Positions 54,310 to 63,802 of a stretch of DNA of 64,000 nucleotides are shown here, in pieces (within the stretch, counting starts at the first letter, position 1; every line of letters starts with the position of its first letter). Under the pieces are notes generated by a model that worked only from the letters and a program-made list of their open reading frames with translations, was not told the DNA's origin and did not search any database. A program made the translations under genes and the position numbers. Origin of the DNA: DAOVRD01 sp964521715 (lineage in GTDB: Bacteria; Planctomycetota; Brocadiia; SM23-32); contig CAZFSS010000019.1 in NCBI GenBank assembly GCA_964521715.1, forward strand, positions 3,821-67,820. Reading direction: 5' to 3'.

Positions 54310-54435
54310 ACGCTCCGCCCCCGACGAGCGTGAAGGACGGCAGTCGGGCTCCCGTAGACTTCGGCCCTTGGCCGCAAGGATGCCGTGTTGCGCACGCGAA
54401 TGAGCGGCCCCCCTTAGGAAGAGAGTCCTGCGCTC

Positions 54436-55812
54436 TTGCAGACCAGGGGAATAACGAGAAGGCAGGCGTTGATCGGGCTGGTGGCGGCCGGGTTGCCCGC
54501 TCTGGTTCTGGGGCCGACCGATTCGGCCGGGCGGGCGGGCTCGCCGACCGAGAGGAAGAGGCCGAACATCGTCTTCATCCTGGCCGATGACCTGGGGTGC
54601 AGGGAGGCCAACTGCAACGACGAGTTGACGCCCAACATCATGTCCATCGGCCACAGAGGGCTTGATTTCCAGAACGCCTATGTGTGCGCTCCCTTCTGTT
54701 CTCCTTCAAGAGCCGGAGCTTTGACCGGCCTCTACCCCCAGAGGTTCGGCATTGACACAGTTCCAGATGGGGAAGATGAAGGGATACCAAGGGACGTGGA
54801 GACAATAGCGGAGACGCTGCGGAGGGAGGGCTACCACACCGGAATAGTGGGGAAATGGCATCTTTCGGAAAGGCCGGAGCAGCACCCCATGGAGAGGGGT
54901 TTCGACCAGTTCTTCGGGTTCCTGGGGCGGGGCTTCTCCTATGTGGACCAGAGCATACCCGTATGGCACGGCAGGGAGCAGAAGGTAAGGGACATCCCGT
55001 ATCTGACGGACTGGTTTGTGGACAGAGCCCGGGAGTTCATAAAGGCGGCAAAGGCGGAAGGCCGGCCCTTCTTCCTTTACCTGCCGTTCAACGCCCCTCA
55101 CGGGCCTCTCGAGCCGCCGGACAAGCACCTGAAGACGTTCTCCCACCTGGGTGCGATCCGTGGGAGATACGTCGCCCTGATCGCCAGTCTGGACGAGGCC
55201 GGCGGGAAGGTGCTTGAAGAGATAGACGTTCAGGGGCTCACGAACGAGACGGTGATCGCCTTCTCCAGCGACAACGGCGACTGGGGCCAGTTGCAGTACG
55301 CGGGCCCCAGGGCCAGGCTCAGGGGCGGCAAAGGTTCCCTATACGAGGGGGGAATCAGGGTGCCCCTGAAGGTGCAATGGCCGGGGCATCTCCCTGCGGG
55401 CAGGGCCGTTGAGGAACCGGTCATGCTGATAGACTTGCCCTGCACCTTCCAGGCGCTGGCTGCGGGCGGGCAAGCGGACGGGCGATATGACGGCGTGAAC
55501 CTGTTGGGAGAGCTTGACTACGAGAGGCCCCTGTTCTGGAGGATGATGTCGCACACGGGCAATCAGTGGGCCGTTCGTCGCGGAGATTGGAAGCTCATCC
55601 ATTATGAGAGCACGCAGCTCTACAACCTGCGGCTGGACCCCGGCGAGCGACGCGACCTCGTTGAGGAGCATCCCCAGACCGCCCGAGACCTGGAGTCTCT
55701 CTACGCGGAGTGGAACAAAGGCCTGGCCGATCCGAGATGGTTGACCGAGCTGCTGGGCAAAGCGAAGAGCGATCGCGATAGGCAGGAGCTGAAGGCCAGG
55801 TACTCCAGGTGA
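54436..55812 (+). CDS. Arylsulfatase-type sulfatase
   Basis: The 458-residue enzyme hydrolyses sulfate esters. RPNIVFILADDLG near residue 42 holds the metal Asp pair, C88 in CSPSRAGALTGLYPQR is the formylglycine Cys of the CxPSR signature, GKWHLSERPEQHP has the Lys and His, and SSDNGDWGQ the late Asp-Asn. ITRRQALIGLVAAGLPALV at the start looks like a Tat-type signal. The TTG start is the only one that includes it. Codon use (AGG, AGA, ATA) and lower GC differ from its neighbours. The substrate sulfated glycan is unknown. Confidence 0.88.
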   Translation: MQTRGITRRQALIGLVAAGLPALVLGPTDSAGRAGSPTERKRPNIVFILADDLGCREANCNDELTPNIMSIGHRGLDFQNAYVCAPFCSPSRAGALTGLYPQRFGIDTVPDGEDEGIPRDVETIAETLRREGYHTGIVGKWHLSERPEQHPMERGFDQFFGFLGRGFSYVDQSIPVWHGREQKVRDIPYLTDWFVDRAREFIKAAKAEGRPFFLYLPFNAPHGPLEPPDKHLKTFSHLGAIRGRYVALIASLDEAGGKVLEEIDVQGLTNETVIAFSSDNGDWGQLQYAGPRARLRGGKGSLYEGGIRVPLKVQWPGHLPAGRAVEEPVMLIDLPCTFQALAAGGQADGRYDGVNLLGELDYERPLFWRMMSHTGNQWAVRRGDWKLIHYESTQLYNLRLDPGERRDLVEEHPQTARDLESLYAEWNKGLADPRWLTELLGKAKSDRDRQELKARYSR

Positions 55813-55934
55813 CGCGCGGCCTCCGGGCGAAGGGAGGGGGCGAACGTCGCGACGGTCCGAAGGCTGGCGCGTCGCTCCAGGGCTGGTTCCAGACAGAAAG
55901 CCGCCTCGGTTGGAGGCCCCCAACGGGCGGGCGG

Positions 55935-57041
55935 TCAGTCGTAACGCCCGTGCTCGGCCACGTACTCGACGACGGCCTTCATGTTGGCCAGGCTCGCGTC
56001 GGCCGGCACTTCGTCGGACGTGCTCATTACGTAACCCCCACCCGCCATGGCCGCGGCCAGGCACCGCTGCGCCTCCCGCCGCGCGTCGCCTGGGCTCCCG
56101 TGAGCCAGCACGACGGGGTTGTAGTTGCCCATGATGCAGACGCGGCCGCCAAACGTGTGCTTGACCTCGGCCAGATCGCAGTCGCCCAGCACGTCGAAGT
56201 GCTCGATGAAGGCCGGGCCGCAGTCCACAAGCTGCGGCAGCACGTCCCTGATCTTGCCGCTTGTGAAGAAGCCGATGATCTTGTCGGGACTCGCCAGCTC
56301 CACGGCCCGGCGCGCTCGGGGGATCACGAATTCGTCGACCAGCCGCGGGCTCAGCAGGCTCGTGGACGCCCAGCAGACGTCGTAGACAAGCACATCCGCC
56401 GCGGACTCGTTGAAGGCCTGAAGGCCGAGCCCGACCTGCTCGTCCACTACTCGCAGAAGCCGATGCATCAGCGCCGGCTCCTCGGCCAAGTCCAGGATGA
56501 ACTCGACGTCCCGCCGCGCCGAAGAGAGCTGGTAGACGGCGTCGGCCATCCAGAATCGCACCAGGCCGTCCTCCCGCACGTAGGCCCGCGCCTGCTGGCT
56601 GACCGCGTTGTCGAAACGCCCCCGTCCGACCCGGTCCGACAGGTAGTTCAGGTAGACCTCGTAGTCCTCGCGCGACTTGACGAAGTACTCGATCCTCTTG
56701 CTCACCGTGGGATCGTGCGGCAGATAGCCGGTCTGGACCCTCTCGGTCAGACTCCCGCGCGGCGTCGTCAGGACGCTGGTCGTGACGACGGAGCCGTCCG
56801 GCTGCCGCTCGTCAGTGCTCTGGATTCCGTAGCCGTCGCCGGACTCGAAGCGCAGGTGGGGACCTACGCCCTGAAGGTTGAATATGGAGGATCCTATCAT
56901 TCGGTGTGCGTCGCACTGCCCCTGCCAACCCCCGTCGCCCGTCAGCTTCTGAGCGAACCGGCCCACCAGTTCCCACGTGACGGGCACCTGGTCCGGGACC
57001 TCGCCACGCAGTGCCGTCAGCAGACGCTCCCGATGGGTCAT
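55935..57041 (-). CDS. Uroporphyrinogen decarboxylase-like protein
   Basis: The 368-residue protein belongs to the URO-D/MtaA fold: MTHRERLLTALRGEVPDQVP at the start, then VRFWMADAVYQLSSARRDV, LVYDVCWASTSLLSPRLVDEFV, GFFTSGKIRDVLPQLVDCG, CIMGNYNPVVLAHGSPGDAR, and GGYVMSTSDEVPADASLANM. The GNYNP and STSDEVP parts are typical of the corrinoid methyltransferase-like or unknown-function branch, not of heme synthesis. GGAGG five bases before the ATG at 57041 decides the start. Confidence 0.8.
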   Translation of the reverse strand: MTHRERLLTALRGEVPDQVPVTWELVGRFAQKLTGDGGWQGQCDAHRMIGSSIFNLQGVGPHLRFESGDGYGIQSTDERQPDGSVVTTSVLTTPRGSLTERVQTGYLPHDPTVSKRIEYFVKSREDYEVYLNYLSDRVGRGRFDNAVSQQARAYVREDGLVRFWMADAVYQLSSARRDVEFILDLAEEPALMHRLLRVVDEQVGLGLQAFNESAADVLVYDVCWASTSLLSPRLVDEFVIPRARRAVELASPDKIIGFFTSGKIRDVLPQLVDCGPAFIEHFDVLGDCDLAEVKHTFGGRVCIMGNYNPVVLAHGSPGDARREAQRCLAAAMAGGGYVMSTSDEVPADASLANMKAVVEYVAEHGRYD

Positions 57042-57294
57042 CGCCTCCTCCACGGAGCTTGAGAGCCGCTTGTGTGCCCGATTCTACCACGCGCGGCCGT
57101 CTGTTCCGCGCGTCCGTTGTGGCGGCGTGGTTGCGGCAGGAAGCGCGGCATGCGGCTGGCGTGTCCGGTGCGGGTCGGTTATACTGAAACGTTCGCTTCG
57201 TCTTCGTGCACCTCGGCAAGTCCGGGAGAGCGGCGGCGAGGCCATTATGGCCCCGTTCTCCCGCGGGACCGCTCCTCCTGGGAGGGACAACGCG

Positions 57295-59391
57295 ATGCCC
57301 ACGAGACACCTGGGTCTGCTCTTGGCGGCCTGCGCCTTGTGCCTTTGCTCCGTTGCGCGGGCGGGCACGGGCGTGCTGATGGGGCCGTACGTCAACCGCG
57401 TGGACTGCGGCTCGGCGAGGATCGTCTGGGTCTCGGAGCCCGGCGCGCCGCCGGGCCCGTTGACCGTGGACGGCGGCGGCCGGCGGCTTGAGGTCGCGCC
57501 CGTGCGGCAGGCGATAGAGGGCCGCGACGAGGTCCTTAACGTCGCCGATGTCGAGGGGCTCGGGGAGTCCACCGAGTACCGCTACCGCCTGGCCGCGGGC
57601 GAGCAGGTCGTCGAAGGCTCCTTCCGGACCGCTGCGCGCGGCCCCGTCCCCTTCACGTTCGTCATCTACGGGGACACCCGCAGCTATCCCGACCGCCACC
57701 GGGCGGTCTGCGAAGGAATCGCGGCCGAGGACCCGGCGTTCGTGATCTGCGGCGGTGACCTCGTGGCTGACGGCGAGATCTGGGACCTGTGGAAGCGGGA
57801 GTTCTTCGATCCCGCGATGCCCTACCTGAGCAGGTCCGTCCTCTGGCCCGTGCGCGGCAACCACGAACGCGACGCCGTCTTCTACCGCGAGCTGTTCGAC
57901 CTGCCGGGCAATGAACTCTACTACAGCTTCGATTTCGCTAACGCGCATTTCGTGGTGCTCGACAACTACGCTCCAGATGGACGGGAGCAGATGCTCGAGT
58001 GGCTGCGCGCCGACCTTGCGCAGAACCGCGCGGAGTGGACCTTCGTCTGCTACCACGAACCGACGTTCAACGTCGGCGGGCACGGCAGCACGTGGGGGGA
58101 GGACGACTTTCTGCCCCTGATGGAGGAGAACGGCGTGGACTTCGTGGTCACGGGCCATTCGCATCTCTACGAACGGTTCGTGCCGATCGGTCCTCCGGGC
58201 AAGAAGCCCATCATCCACGTGGTGAGCGGCGGGGGCGGCGCGCCGGCCTATCCGGCCGTCCCCAGTCCGATCCTGGCGGGCGGCATCGGGCGTGCCGACC
58301 TTCACTTCTGCGTCTTCCACGTGGATGGCGACGCGTGCGAGATGGTGACCAAGGGGCCGGACGGGTCGGTGCTGGACCGGCTCTCGCTGGTCAAGCATGC
58401 GGGCACGTACCAGCAGGACGTGCTGGCGGCCGCCGTCGACACGCGGACGGCCCGCCAGATCGCCTTCATGTTCCGCGACCTGGAGTTCGACTTCGCTGCC
58501 GTCCCCGCGGCGGGCCAGAAGGCGCGCGTCACGCTCGTCGCGTCGAAGGTGCCCGAAGGCAGCGCCGTGACCGTGAGCCAGCCCGCCGATGACGCGCCCT
58601 GGAAGCTTGAAAGCCAGCAAGCGCGCGTCGTTGACGGCGCGGTCAGCTTCGACGTGAGGGCTCCCGAGGGTCTCGTCGTGAACCTAAACGGCTTCGAACC
58701 TGCCCTCCAGGTCGCCCTCACGGTGCAGGACGGAGGCAGAACCTACACGGCCGCGAGCATTGCGCCTCGCCTTTCGGACGACGCGCTCCGCCGGATCATC
58801 CCCAAGCCCGAGCCCGTGGAAGTGGCCTACGCACGGAATGACGTGCTGGTGGACGGCGACCTGTCCGAATGGGCAGGCGTCCGCCCGATGCCGCTGCCGT
58901 TCCTGCACAGGCAGGACAGCTCGTTCCGCCTCTGCTGGCGGGAGGACGGCCTCTACGGCGCCGTGGCGGCAAACGACGGGGCGGTCAAGGCCGCCCCGGG
59001 AGCTCCGTGGCAGGCCGACTGCGTGGAGCTGTTCATTGAGAAGGACTTCGCCCGCAGCCTCAGCAGGACGGGCAAGACGGCTCAGTACGCGTTCAGCCCG
59101 GCGCCGGAGTCCGGCCCGGGCGCGGCTCACGTCCTGGTGGCTTATGACGCCCCCGGCGCGGAGGGGGCGGGGATACGGTGCGACTGGGCCCCGGCGGCGG
59201 GCGGCTACGTCCTGGAGTTCTTCATCCCGGCCCGTGCGCTGGCTCCGGCCCCCATGCAGGCCGGAACCGTGATCGGCCTGAACTTCGTGCTCAGCGACGA
59301 CGGCGTCGCCGTCGAGCAGTTCTACAGCGACAAGAATGGGGACGGCTGGCGCACGCCCATCACGTGGGGCGCCGTCCGTCTGGCGCAGTAG
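57295..59391 (+). CDS. Secreted calcineurin-like phosphatase with CBM9-like C-terminal domain
   Basis: The 698-residue protein has a signal peptide (LGLLLAACALCLCSVARA), an Fn3-like N-terminal domain as in purple acid phosphatases (ARIVWVSEPG, STEYRYRLAAG), and a metallophosphatase core: FVIYGDTRSYPDRH near residue 120, ICGGDLVADGEIWD, VRGNHERDAVFY, CYHEPTFNVGGHG and VVTGHSHLYERF. After a further beta domain comes a CBM9-like domain from about 520 (VDGDLSEWAGVRP, LYGAVAANDGAVK, DCVELFIEKDF). It may cleave phosphate from bound polysaccharide or debris outside the cell. GGAGGG precedes the ATG. Confidence 0.82.
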   Translation: MPTRHLGLLLAACALCLCSVARAGTGVLMGPYVNRVDCGSARIVWVSEPGAPPGPLTVDGGGRRLEVAPVRQAIEGRDEVLNVADVEGLGESTEYRYRLAAGEQVVEGSFRTAARGPVPFTFVIYGDTRSYPDRHRAVCEGIAAEDPAFVICGGDLVADGEIWDLWKREFFDPAMPYLSRSVLWPVRGNHERDAVFYRELFDLPGNELYYSFDFANAHFVVLDNYAPDGREQMLEWLRADLAQNRAEWTFVCYHEPTFNVGGHGSTWGEDDFLPLMEENGVDFVVTGHSHLYERFVPIGPPGKKPIIHVVSGGGGAPAYPAVPSPILAGGIGRADLHFCVFHVDGDACEMVTKGPDGSVLDRLSLVKHAGTYQQDVLAAAVDTRTARQIAFMFRDLEFDFAAVPAAGQKARVTLVASKVPEGSAVTVSQPADDAPWKLESQQARVVDGAVSFDVRAPEGLVVNLNGFEPALQVALTVQDGGRTYTAASIAPRLSDDALRRIIPKPEPVEVAYARNDVLVDGDLSEWAGVRPMPLPFLHRQDSSFRLCWREDGLYGAVAANDGAVKAAPGAPWQADCVELFIEKDFARSLSRTGKTAQYAFSPAPESGPGAAHVLVAYDAPGAEGAGIRCDWAPAAGGYVLEFFIPARALAPAPMQAGTVIGLNFVLSDDGVAVEQFYSDKNGDGWRTPITWGAVRLAQ

Positions 59392-59443
59392 GCCCCATAC
59401 CCGGCGACAGGCGGCCCTGACCGGCCCGGCATGGAGACGCTGC

Positions 59444-60517
59444 TTGCATGACCGACGCAGACATCCGCGCGTCTGGATAGGGGCGGGGATCCTGGCGGCC
59501 CTCGCGGCGGGCCTGCTGTCGCTTCGGACGGCCCTTGCCCCGGCGGATGACAACATCCCCGTGCAGGAGATCGCCGGCGACCCACCCCAGTACGAGACCA
59601 CGCTCACCGTGATGGGCACCGACGCGCGGCTCCAGGTCGTCGCCCGCAGCGCGTCTCGCGCCCGGGCCATGTTCCGCCCGGCCATCGAGCGGATCGGCGC
59701 GGTGGAACGCCGGATGAGCACCTACCTGCCGGACAGCGAGGTCAGCCGCCTCAATGCCCATGGGGCGGAGCAGCCGGTCGAGCTTTCTGCCGACGTCCTG
59801 TTCGTTCTGCGCAAGGCCGTCGAGGCCTCGGAAGCGACGGGCGGGGCGTTCGACGTCACCTATGCGCCGCTGCGCACGCTCTGGCGTCGCGCGCAGGCGG
59901 AGGGCCGCATGCCCGGGCCGGAGGCGGTTCAGCAGACCCTGGCGGCCGTGGGCTACGGCAAGCTCGTCTTCAAGGACAGCAGCGTCGGCTTCGCCGTGCC
60001 CGGGATGGAGGTGGACCTGGGCGGCATCGCCAAGGGCTATGCCATAGACCTGGCCGTCGCGGCGCTCCAGGACGCGGGGGCCACGGCCGGCATCGTCGAC
60101 ATCGGCGGGGACCTGCGCCTGTTCGGGCTGCCCGAGCCCGACGGCCGATGGCGCGTGGCCGTCAGGCGTCCGCCCGGGGTGAACAAGGAATTCGTGCTGG
60201 ACGTGCCCGCCTGCGCCGTGACGACCAGCGGCGACTACGCGCGCTGGTTCGAGGTGGAGGGTCGGCGTCTGTCCCACATAGTCGATCCCCGCACCGGCCA
60301 GCCCGTGGCCCACATGGCGAGCGTGACGCTGGTGGCGCCGGACGCCACCACGGCCGACGCCCTGGCCACGGGCGTGAGCGTGATGGGCGTTGAGCGGGGC
60401 CTGGCGCTCGTTGACTCCCTGCCGGACGTGGAGTGTATGATAATGCTGCGGCCCGAGCAGGGGCCGGTGGAGGTGCACATGTCCAGCGGCTTCTCGCGTC
60501 TGCTGGAGGGTTCGTGA
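59444..60517 (+). CDS. apbE: FAD:protein FMN transferase
   Basis: The 357-residue protein attaches FMN to partner proteins. A hydrophobic N-terminus (WIGAGILAALAAGLLSLRTAL) exports or anchors it. GGAFDVTYAPL, VDLGGIAKGYAID near residue 190, IVDIGGDLRLFG, CAVTTSGDYARWFE and SHIVDPRTGQPV are the ApbE motifs. A TTG start at 59444, preceded by GGAG, fits better than longer frames. Its stop TGA overlaps the next ATG. Confidence 0.88.
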   Translation: MHDRRRHPRVWIGAGILAALAAGLLSLRTALAPADDNIPVQEIAGDPPQYETTLTVMGTDARLQVVARSASRARAMFRPAIERIGAVERRMSTYLPDSEVSRLNAHGAEQPVELSADVLFVLRKAVEASEATGGAFDVTYAPLRTLWRRAQAEGRMPGPEAVQQTLAAVGYGKLVFKDSSVGFAVPGMEVDLGGIAKGYAIDLAVAALQDAGATAGIVDIGGDLRLFGLPEPDGRWRVAVRRPPGVNKEFVLDVPACAVTTSGDYARWFEVEGRRLSHIVDPRTGQPVAHMASVTLVAPDATTADALATGVSVMGVERGLALVDSLPDVECMIMLRPEQGPVEVHMSSGFSRLLEGS

Positions 60518-61203
60518 TGCCCTTGACGGAGGAGATGAGGCTTCGCCCGGCGGACCTGAGCTTCCGGGTCCTTCAGGCGGACCCGCGGCTGGCAACGCCC
60601 CAGGAGGCGGTCGACGCCATCAAGCGTTTCCTGCAGCGGAGGCGGGCGGGACTGGCCGAGGCCTTGGAGATACTGGCCGGCGAGGGCGAGGTGATCCTGC
60701 GCGCCACAGGGGAGGTCCCCCACCAGATGCTGCGCGAGGCCGGGGAGCTGCTCATGCCGGACTGGGAACGTGAGCCGGCGCAGGAGACCGAGGTCGACCC
60801 TGAGCAGTTCGCCATCGAGCTGCCCGACGAGCTGGAGGAGCCGCTGTTCGATCGCGAGATCCTGCGCAGCAGGGCCCGTTACTTCCCCTATCCGACCTCC
60901 GAATGGTTCGAGATCACGACGGGCGCTCTGGTGCTGACCGATGCCCGGGTCACCTACGAGCCGGAATGGGTGATGATGCAGGACGCCGAAGAGGCCGAAA
61001 GGTCGGGCCTGCACGTCATCCCCATCGACCGGATCAGCAGGTGCTGGCGCGGCGACTGGTGGGACATACCGTGCCTGATGATCGAGATCCCCGAGCGCAC
61101 TTACCGCTACGGATGGCCCTCCGAACGGGGCGAACCCGAGACGGTCTTCGACGTGGATGCGTGGCTCGTGCAGCTCAGGTCCATGCTGGCGGAGCGCGAG
61201 TGA
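60517..61203 (+). CDS. Hypothetical cytoplasmic protein
   Basis: 228 residues, acidic, soluble, no membrane or signal segment. The first 80 residues are helical ([20 protein letters not shown]), then an acidic linker ([20 protein letters not shown]), then a beta-rich part ([40 protein letters not shown]) that resembles a PH-like or GRAM-like fold by pattern only. The ATG overlaps the apbE stop (TGATG), and its own stop overlaps the rnpA start. I do not recognise a family. Confidence 0.6.
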   Translation: MPLTEEMRLRPADLSFRVLQADPRLATPQEAVDAIKRFLQRRRAGLAEALEILAGEGEVILRATGEVPHQMLREAGELLMPDWEREPAQETEVDPEQFAIELPDELEEPLFDREILRSRARYFPYPTSEWFEITTGALVLTDARVTYEPEWVMMQDAEEAERSGLHVIPIDRISRCWRGDWWDIPCLMIEIPERTYRYGWPSERGEPETVFDVDAWLVQLRSMLAERE

Positions 61204-61562
61204 TGGCGCGGTTCCCGTTCCCGAGGCAGGCGCGGCTGCGGCGCGAGCGCGATTTCCGGCGGGTCTACCGGGCGGGCAGGCGCTTCCAGGAGTTCCCCCT
61301 GAGGATGTGCGCCCTGAAGTGCGCCGAGGGGCAGAGCCGCCTCGGCCTGTCCGTGAGCCGCAAGGTCGGCGGCGCCGTGACGCGCAACCGCTGGAAGCGC
61401 GCCATTCGCGAAGCCTTCCGCCTCAACCGCCATCGGCTCAGGTCGCCTTACGACCTGGTCGTCTCCGTCAACTGGGAGGCACCCCCGGACGACGTTGGAC
61501 GCGTGGAGGGCGCGCTCAATACAATGATCGACGCGCTCAACGCGCAGGAGAAAAAGGCGTGA
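61203..61562 (+). CDS. rnpA: Ribonuclease P protein component
   Basis: The 119-residue protein binds the RNase P RNA and helps process tRNA 5' ends. [20 protein letters not shown] is the N-terminal helix and [19 protein letters not shown] the conserved RNR box. TGATG joins it to the preceding gene. Usually rpmH lies just upstream; here it does not. Confidence 0.92.
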   Translation: MARFPFPRQARLRRERDFRRVYRAGRRFQEFPLRMCALKCAEGQSRLGLSVSRKVGGAVTRNRWKRAIREAFRLNRHRLRSPYDLVVSVNWEAPPDDVGRVEGALNTMIDALNAQEKKA

Positions 61563-61966
61563 ACATCCCAAGAGCTCCTAACAGAACCCCACGCGTCGGC
61601 CTGAGGCCGAGCGAAGCGCCGTCATGCAAGGAGGGCGAAGCAGGCGATGCAGAGGCACAGCATCGCCGATGCAGCCCGACGCCGCAGGGCGGCGCTGCAG
61701 CCGGCCGAAGCCAGCAGGGGGTTTTGTCAGGGGCTCTCGGGCTTGCCGCCTGGCCCGTCAAGGCCGTGCTGATCCTCGCCATCCGCCTCTACCAGCGCGC
61801 CGTCTCTCCGCTGCTTCCGCCCACGTGCAGGTTCACGCCCAGTTGCAGCCAGTACGTGCTGGAGGCGGTGCAGAAGAAGGGGATCCTGCGGGGCCTGGCG
61901 ATGGGGGTCTGGCGGGTCCTGCGGTGCAACCCGCTGTTCCCCGGGGGCTACGATCCGGTCCGGTAG
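61559..61966 (+). CDS. yidD: Membrane protein insertion efficiency factor YidD
   Basis: The last 75 residues are a complete Yid[38 protein letters not shown], then [19 protein letters not shown]. It helps YidC-dependent insertion. The GTG start overlaps the rnpA stop (GTGA), which implies a 135-residue product with a 60-residue N-terminal extension of biased composition ([12 protein letters not shown]). Either this is an inserted segment or the true start is later. yidC is not the next gene. Confidence 0.88.
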   Translation: MNIPRAPNRTPRVGLRPSEAPSCKEGEAGDAEAQHRRCSPTPQGGAAAGRSQQGVLSGALGLAAWPVKAVLILAIRLYQRAVSPLLPPTCRFTPSCSQYVLEAVQKKGILRGLAMGVWRVLRCNPLFPGGYDPVR

Positions 61967-61975
61967 GGGCGCCGC

Positions 61976-63802
61976 TCAGGCCTGCTCGCCCAGGTCCTCC
62001 AATGCGCGGCGGATGTAGAAGACGACGTCTTCATGCCGGCCGATCAGGCCGTCGATGACCTTGGCCCTCTTGTGGTAGTCCTTGAGAGCTCTGTTCTTCT
62101 CCAGGCGGCTGAGGAACTCGAGCTCGGCCTCCTCGCTCTCCTTCAGGAGGGCAACCGCCTGGTCGCCGCCGATCCGGCCCAGGGCGATCGCGGCAGTCCA
62201 CCGCACGTAATCCGGCTGGGCAAACTCCTCGGGCAGCTCCTGGACCTTGCCGACTTCCTCGTCCGTCAGGCCCTGCCAGGGCTTCATTCCCTGGACCTGG
62301 AGCACGGCGCCCACGTCGGCCTTCTCGAACAGGAAGGCGAAAGCAGGCTTGGTCTTATCATCCAGGGGCAGCCCGCTGTTAATCGCAAGGATGCTGCCAT
62401 CCGGCCCCAGCGTGATCTGCGGCTGCTTCGTGTCCTTGAGGAACTTGCCCAGGTGGGGGACGGCTCGGTCGACGCCGAGCTCGCCGAAGGTCTTGGCCGC
62501 CGCCCAGCGGATGATGGGGCCGGCGTCGGGTTTGCGCATCCTGTCCATCAGGAAGTCGACGACGAATTCGCCGGACGTGGTCAGCGCCTCCTGGGCCCAG
62601 ATGCGCAGTTGCGTCAGGTCGTCCAGCCGCGCCTGGCTGATGTCCTTCTGCTTGATGGCGTCCTGGAACCGGCTCAGTTCGTCGAGCAGGTACTGCACGG
62701 CGTGCTCCTCCCTGAGCTCGCACAGCGCGATGGCGGCGCCGATGCGGATCCGGTTGTCCTCCTTCGTGTCGTCGAGCACGCGCATCAGTTCGGCGCGGAT
62801 GTCGCCCTTCTGCGCCTCCGTGCTGCGGGGCGAGAGCGCCGCCGCGGCCATGGCCCTGGCGGCGGAGACGCGCCAGGTCTTCTCCAGCTTCGTGCCGTGC
62901 AGGTCCTCTTTGAGTTTCTCGATGCTCTGCTCGTCCGCGATCTCACCCAGGGCCATCAGGATGTCGGCGGCGCGCTGGCTGTCCAGGATCACGTCCAGTT
63001 CCGTGACGAGCGCGTCGCGCAGTTGGCCGAGGAACTTCATCGCGAGCCCGACCCCCAGTTCCTTCTCGGTGCCGATGAACTCCACCAGTTGCGCGACCAG
63101 CCTGTCCTTCAGCTCCATGACGTTCGCCTGGGCGGCCCCGCGCACGTCCTTATCGTCCGATATCAGGCCGAGCAGCAGCGGCCGCGCCGTCTTCGGGTCC
63201 GGCTTGATCTCGTAGAGGAACCTGGCGGCGTACATGGCCTGGATGCCTTCGCCGGCGTCGAAGAACCGTTGCAGCGCCTCCGCGGCGCCCTCGTATTCCA
63301 TGTCGCGCAGGCCCTCGCCGGCCTTCTGGACGCACTCGGGATCGCTGTCCTGGAAGGCGCGGGACAGGAGCTCCACGCTCTTGCTCTTCCAAACCTGGGC
63401 GAGCTTGGAGACGGCGTCGATGGCCTTCAGCTGGACGTCCTTGTCCTCGTCGCCGATCAGCTCGCCCGCGGCCTCCAGCGACTCGATGCGACGGACCTTG
63501 GCCAGGAAGTCGGCGCAGCCCTTGCGCACGTTCGGGTTGGTGCTGTCGATGGCGGCCTCGAGCGTTTTCTCCTGCTCGCCCGACTCGCGGCCCGTGATGT
63601 AGGGCATCGCCTTCTTGTGCATGCGGACGAGCTCCTCGACGGCGCGCCGCTGCACCTCCTCGTCGCTCTTTTCGAGCCGTTTGATGTAGTAGGCCGGATC
63701 GTCGCTCTTGGGGCAGCCGAACAGGGCGGGCAGCGCCGCCAGCAGCGCGGCCAGCAGCCCCATCCGCAGCCCCCATTGCGCGCTGTGGCAGGGGTTCTTC
63801 AT
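61976..63802 (-). CDS. HEAT-repeat lipoprotein
   Basis: The 608-residue protein starts with a lipoprotein signal (MKNPCHSAQWGLRMGLLAAL, then LPALFGC, the lipobox Cys). The rest is made of helical HEAT/PBS-type repeats, for example VQRRAVEELVRMHKKAMPYI, VRKGCADFLAKVRRIESL, IRIGAAIALCELREEHAVQY and VRWTAAIALGRIGGDQAVAL. It should be a scaffold in the periplasm or outer membrane. The ATG at 63802 is chosen to start the signal. It is convergent with yidD, nine bases apart. Confidence 0.75.
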   Translation of the reverse strand: MKNPCHSAQWGLRMGLLAALLAALPALFGCPKSDDPAYYIKRLEKSDEEVQRRAVEELVRMHKKAMPYITGRESGEQEKTLEAAIDSTNPNVRKGCADFLAKVRRIESLEAAGELIGDEDKDVQLKAIDAVSKLAQVWKSKSVELLSRAFQDSDPECVQKAGEGLRDMEYEGAAEALQRFFDAGEGIQAMYAARFLYEIKPDPKTARPLLLGLISDDKDVRGAAQANVMELKDRLVAQLVEFIGTEKELGVGLAMKFLGQLRDALVTELDVILDSQRAADILMALGEIADEQSIEKLKEDLHGTKLEKTWRVSAARAMAAAALSPRSTEAQKGDIRAELMRVLDDTKEDNRIRIGAAIALCELREEHAVQYLLDELSRFQDAIKQKDISQARLDDLTQLRIWAQEALTTSGEFVVDFLMDRMRKPDAGPIIRWAAAKTFGELGVDRAVPHLGKFLKDTKQPQITLGPDGSILAINSGLPLDDKTKPAFAFLFEKADVGAVLQVQGMKPWQGLTDEEVGKVQELPEEFAQPDYVRWTAAIALGRIGGDQAVALLKESEEAELEFLSRLEKNRALKDYHKRAKVIDGLIGRHEDVVFYIRRALEDLGEQA

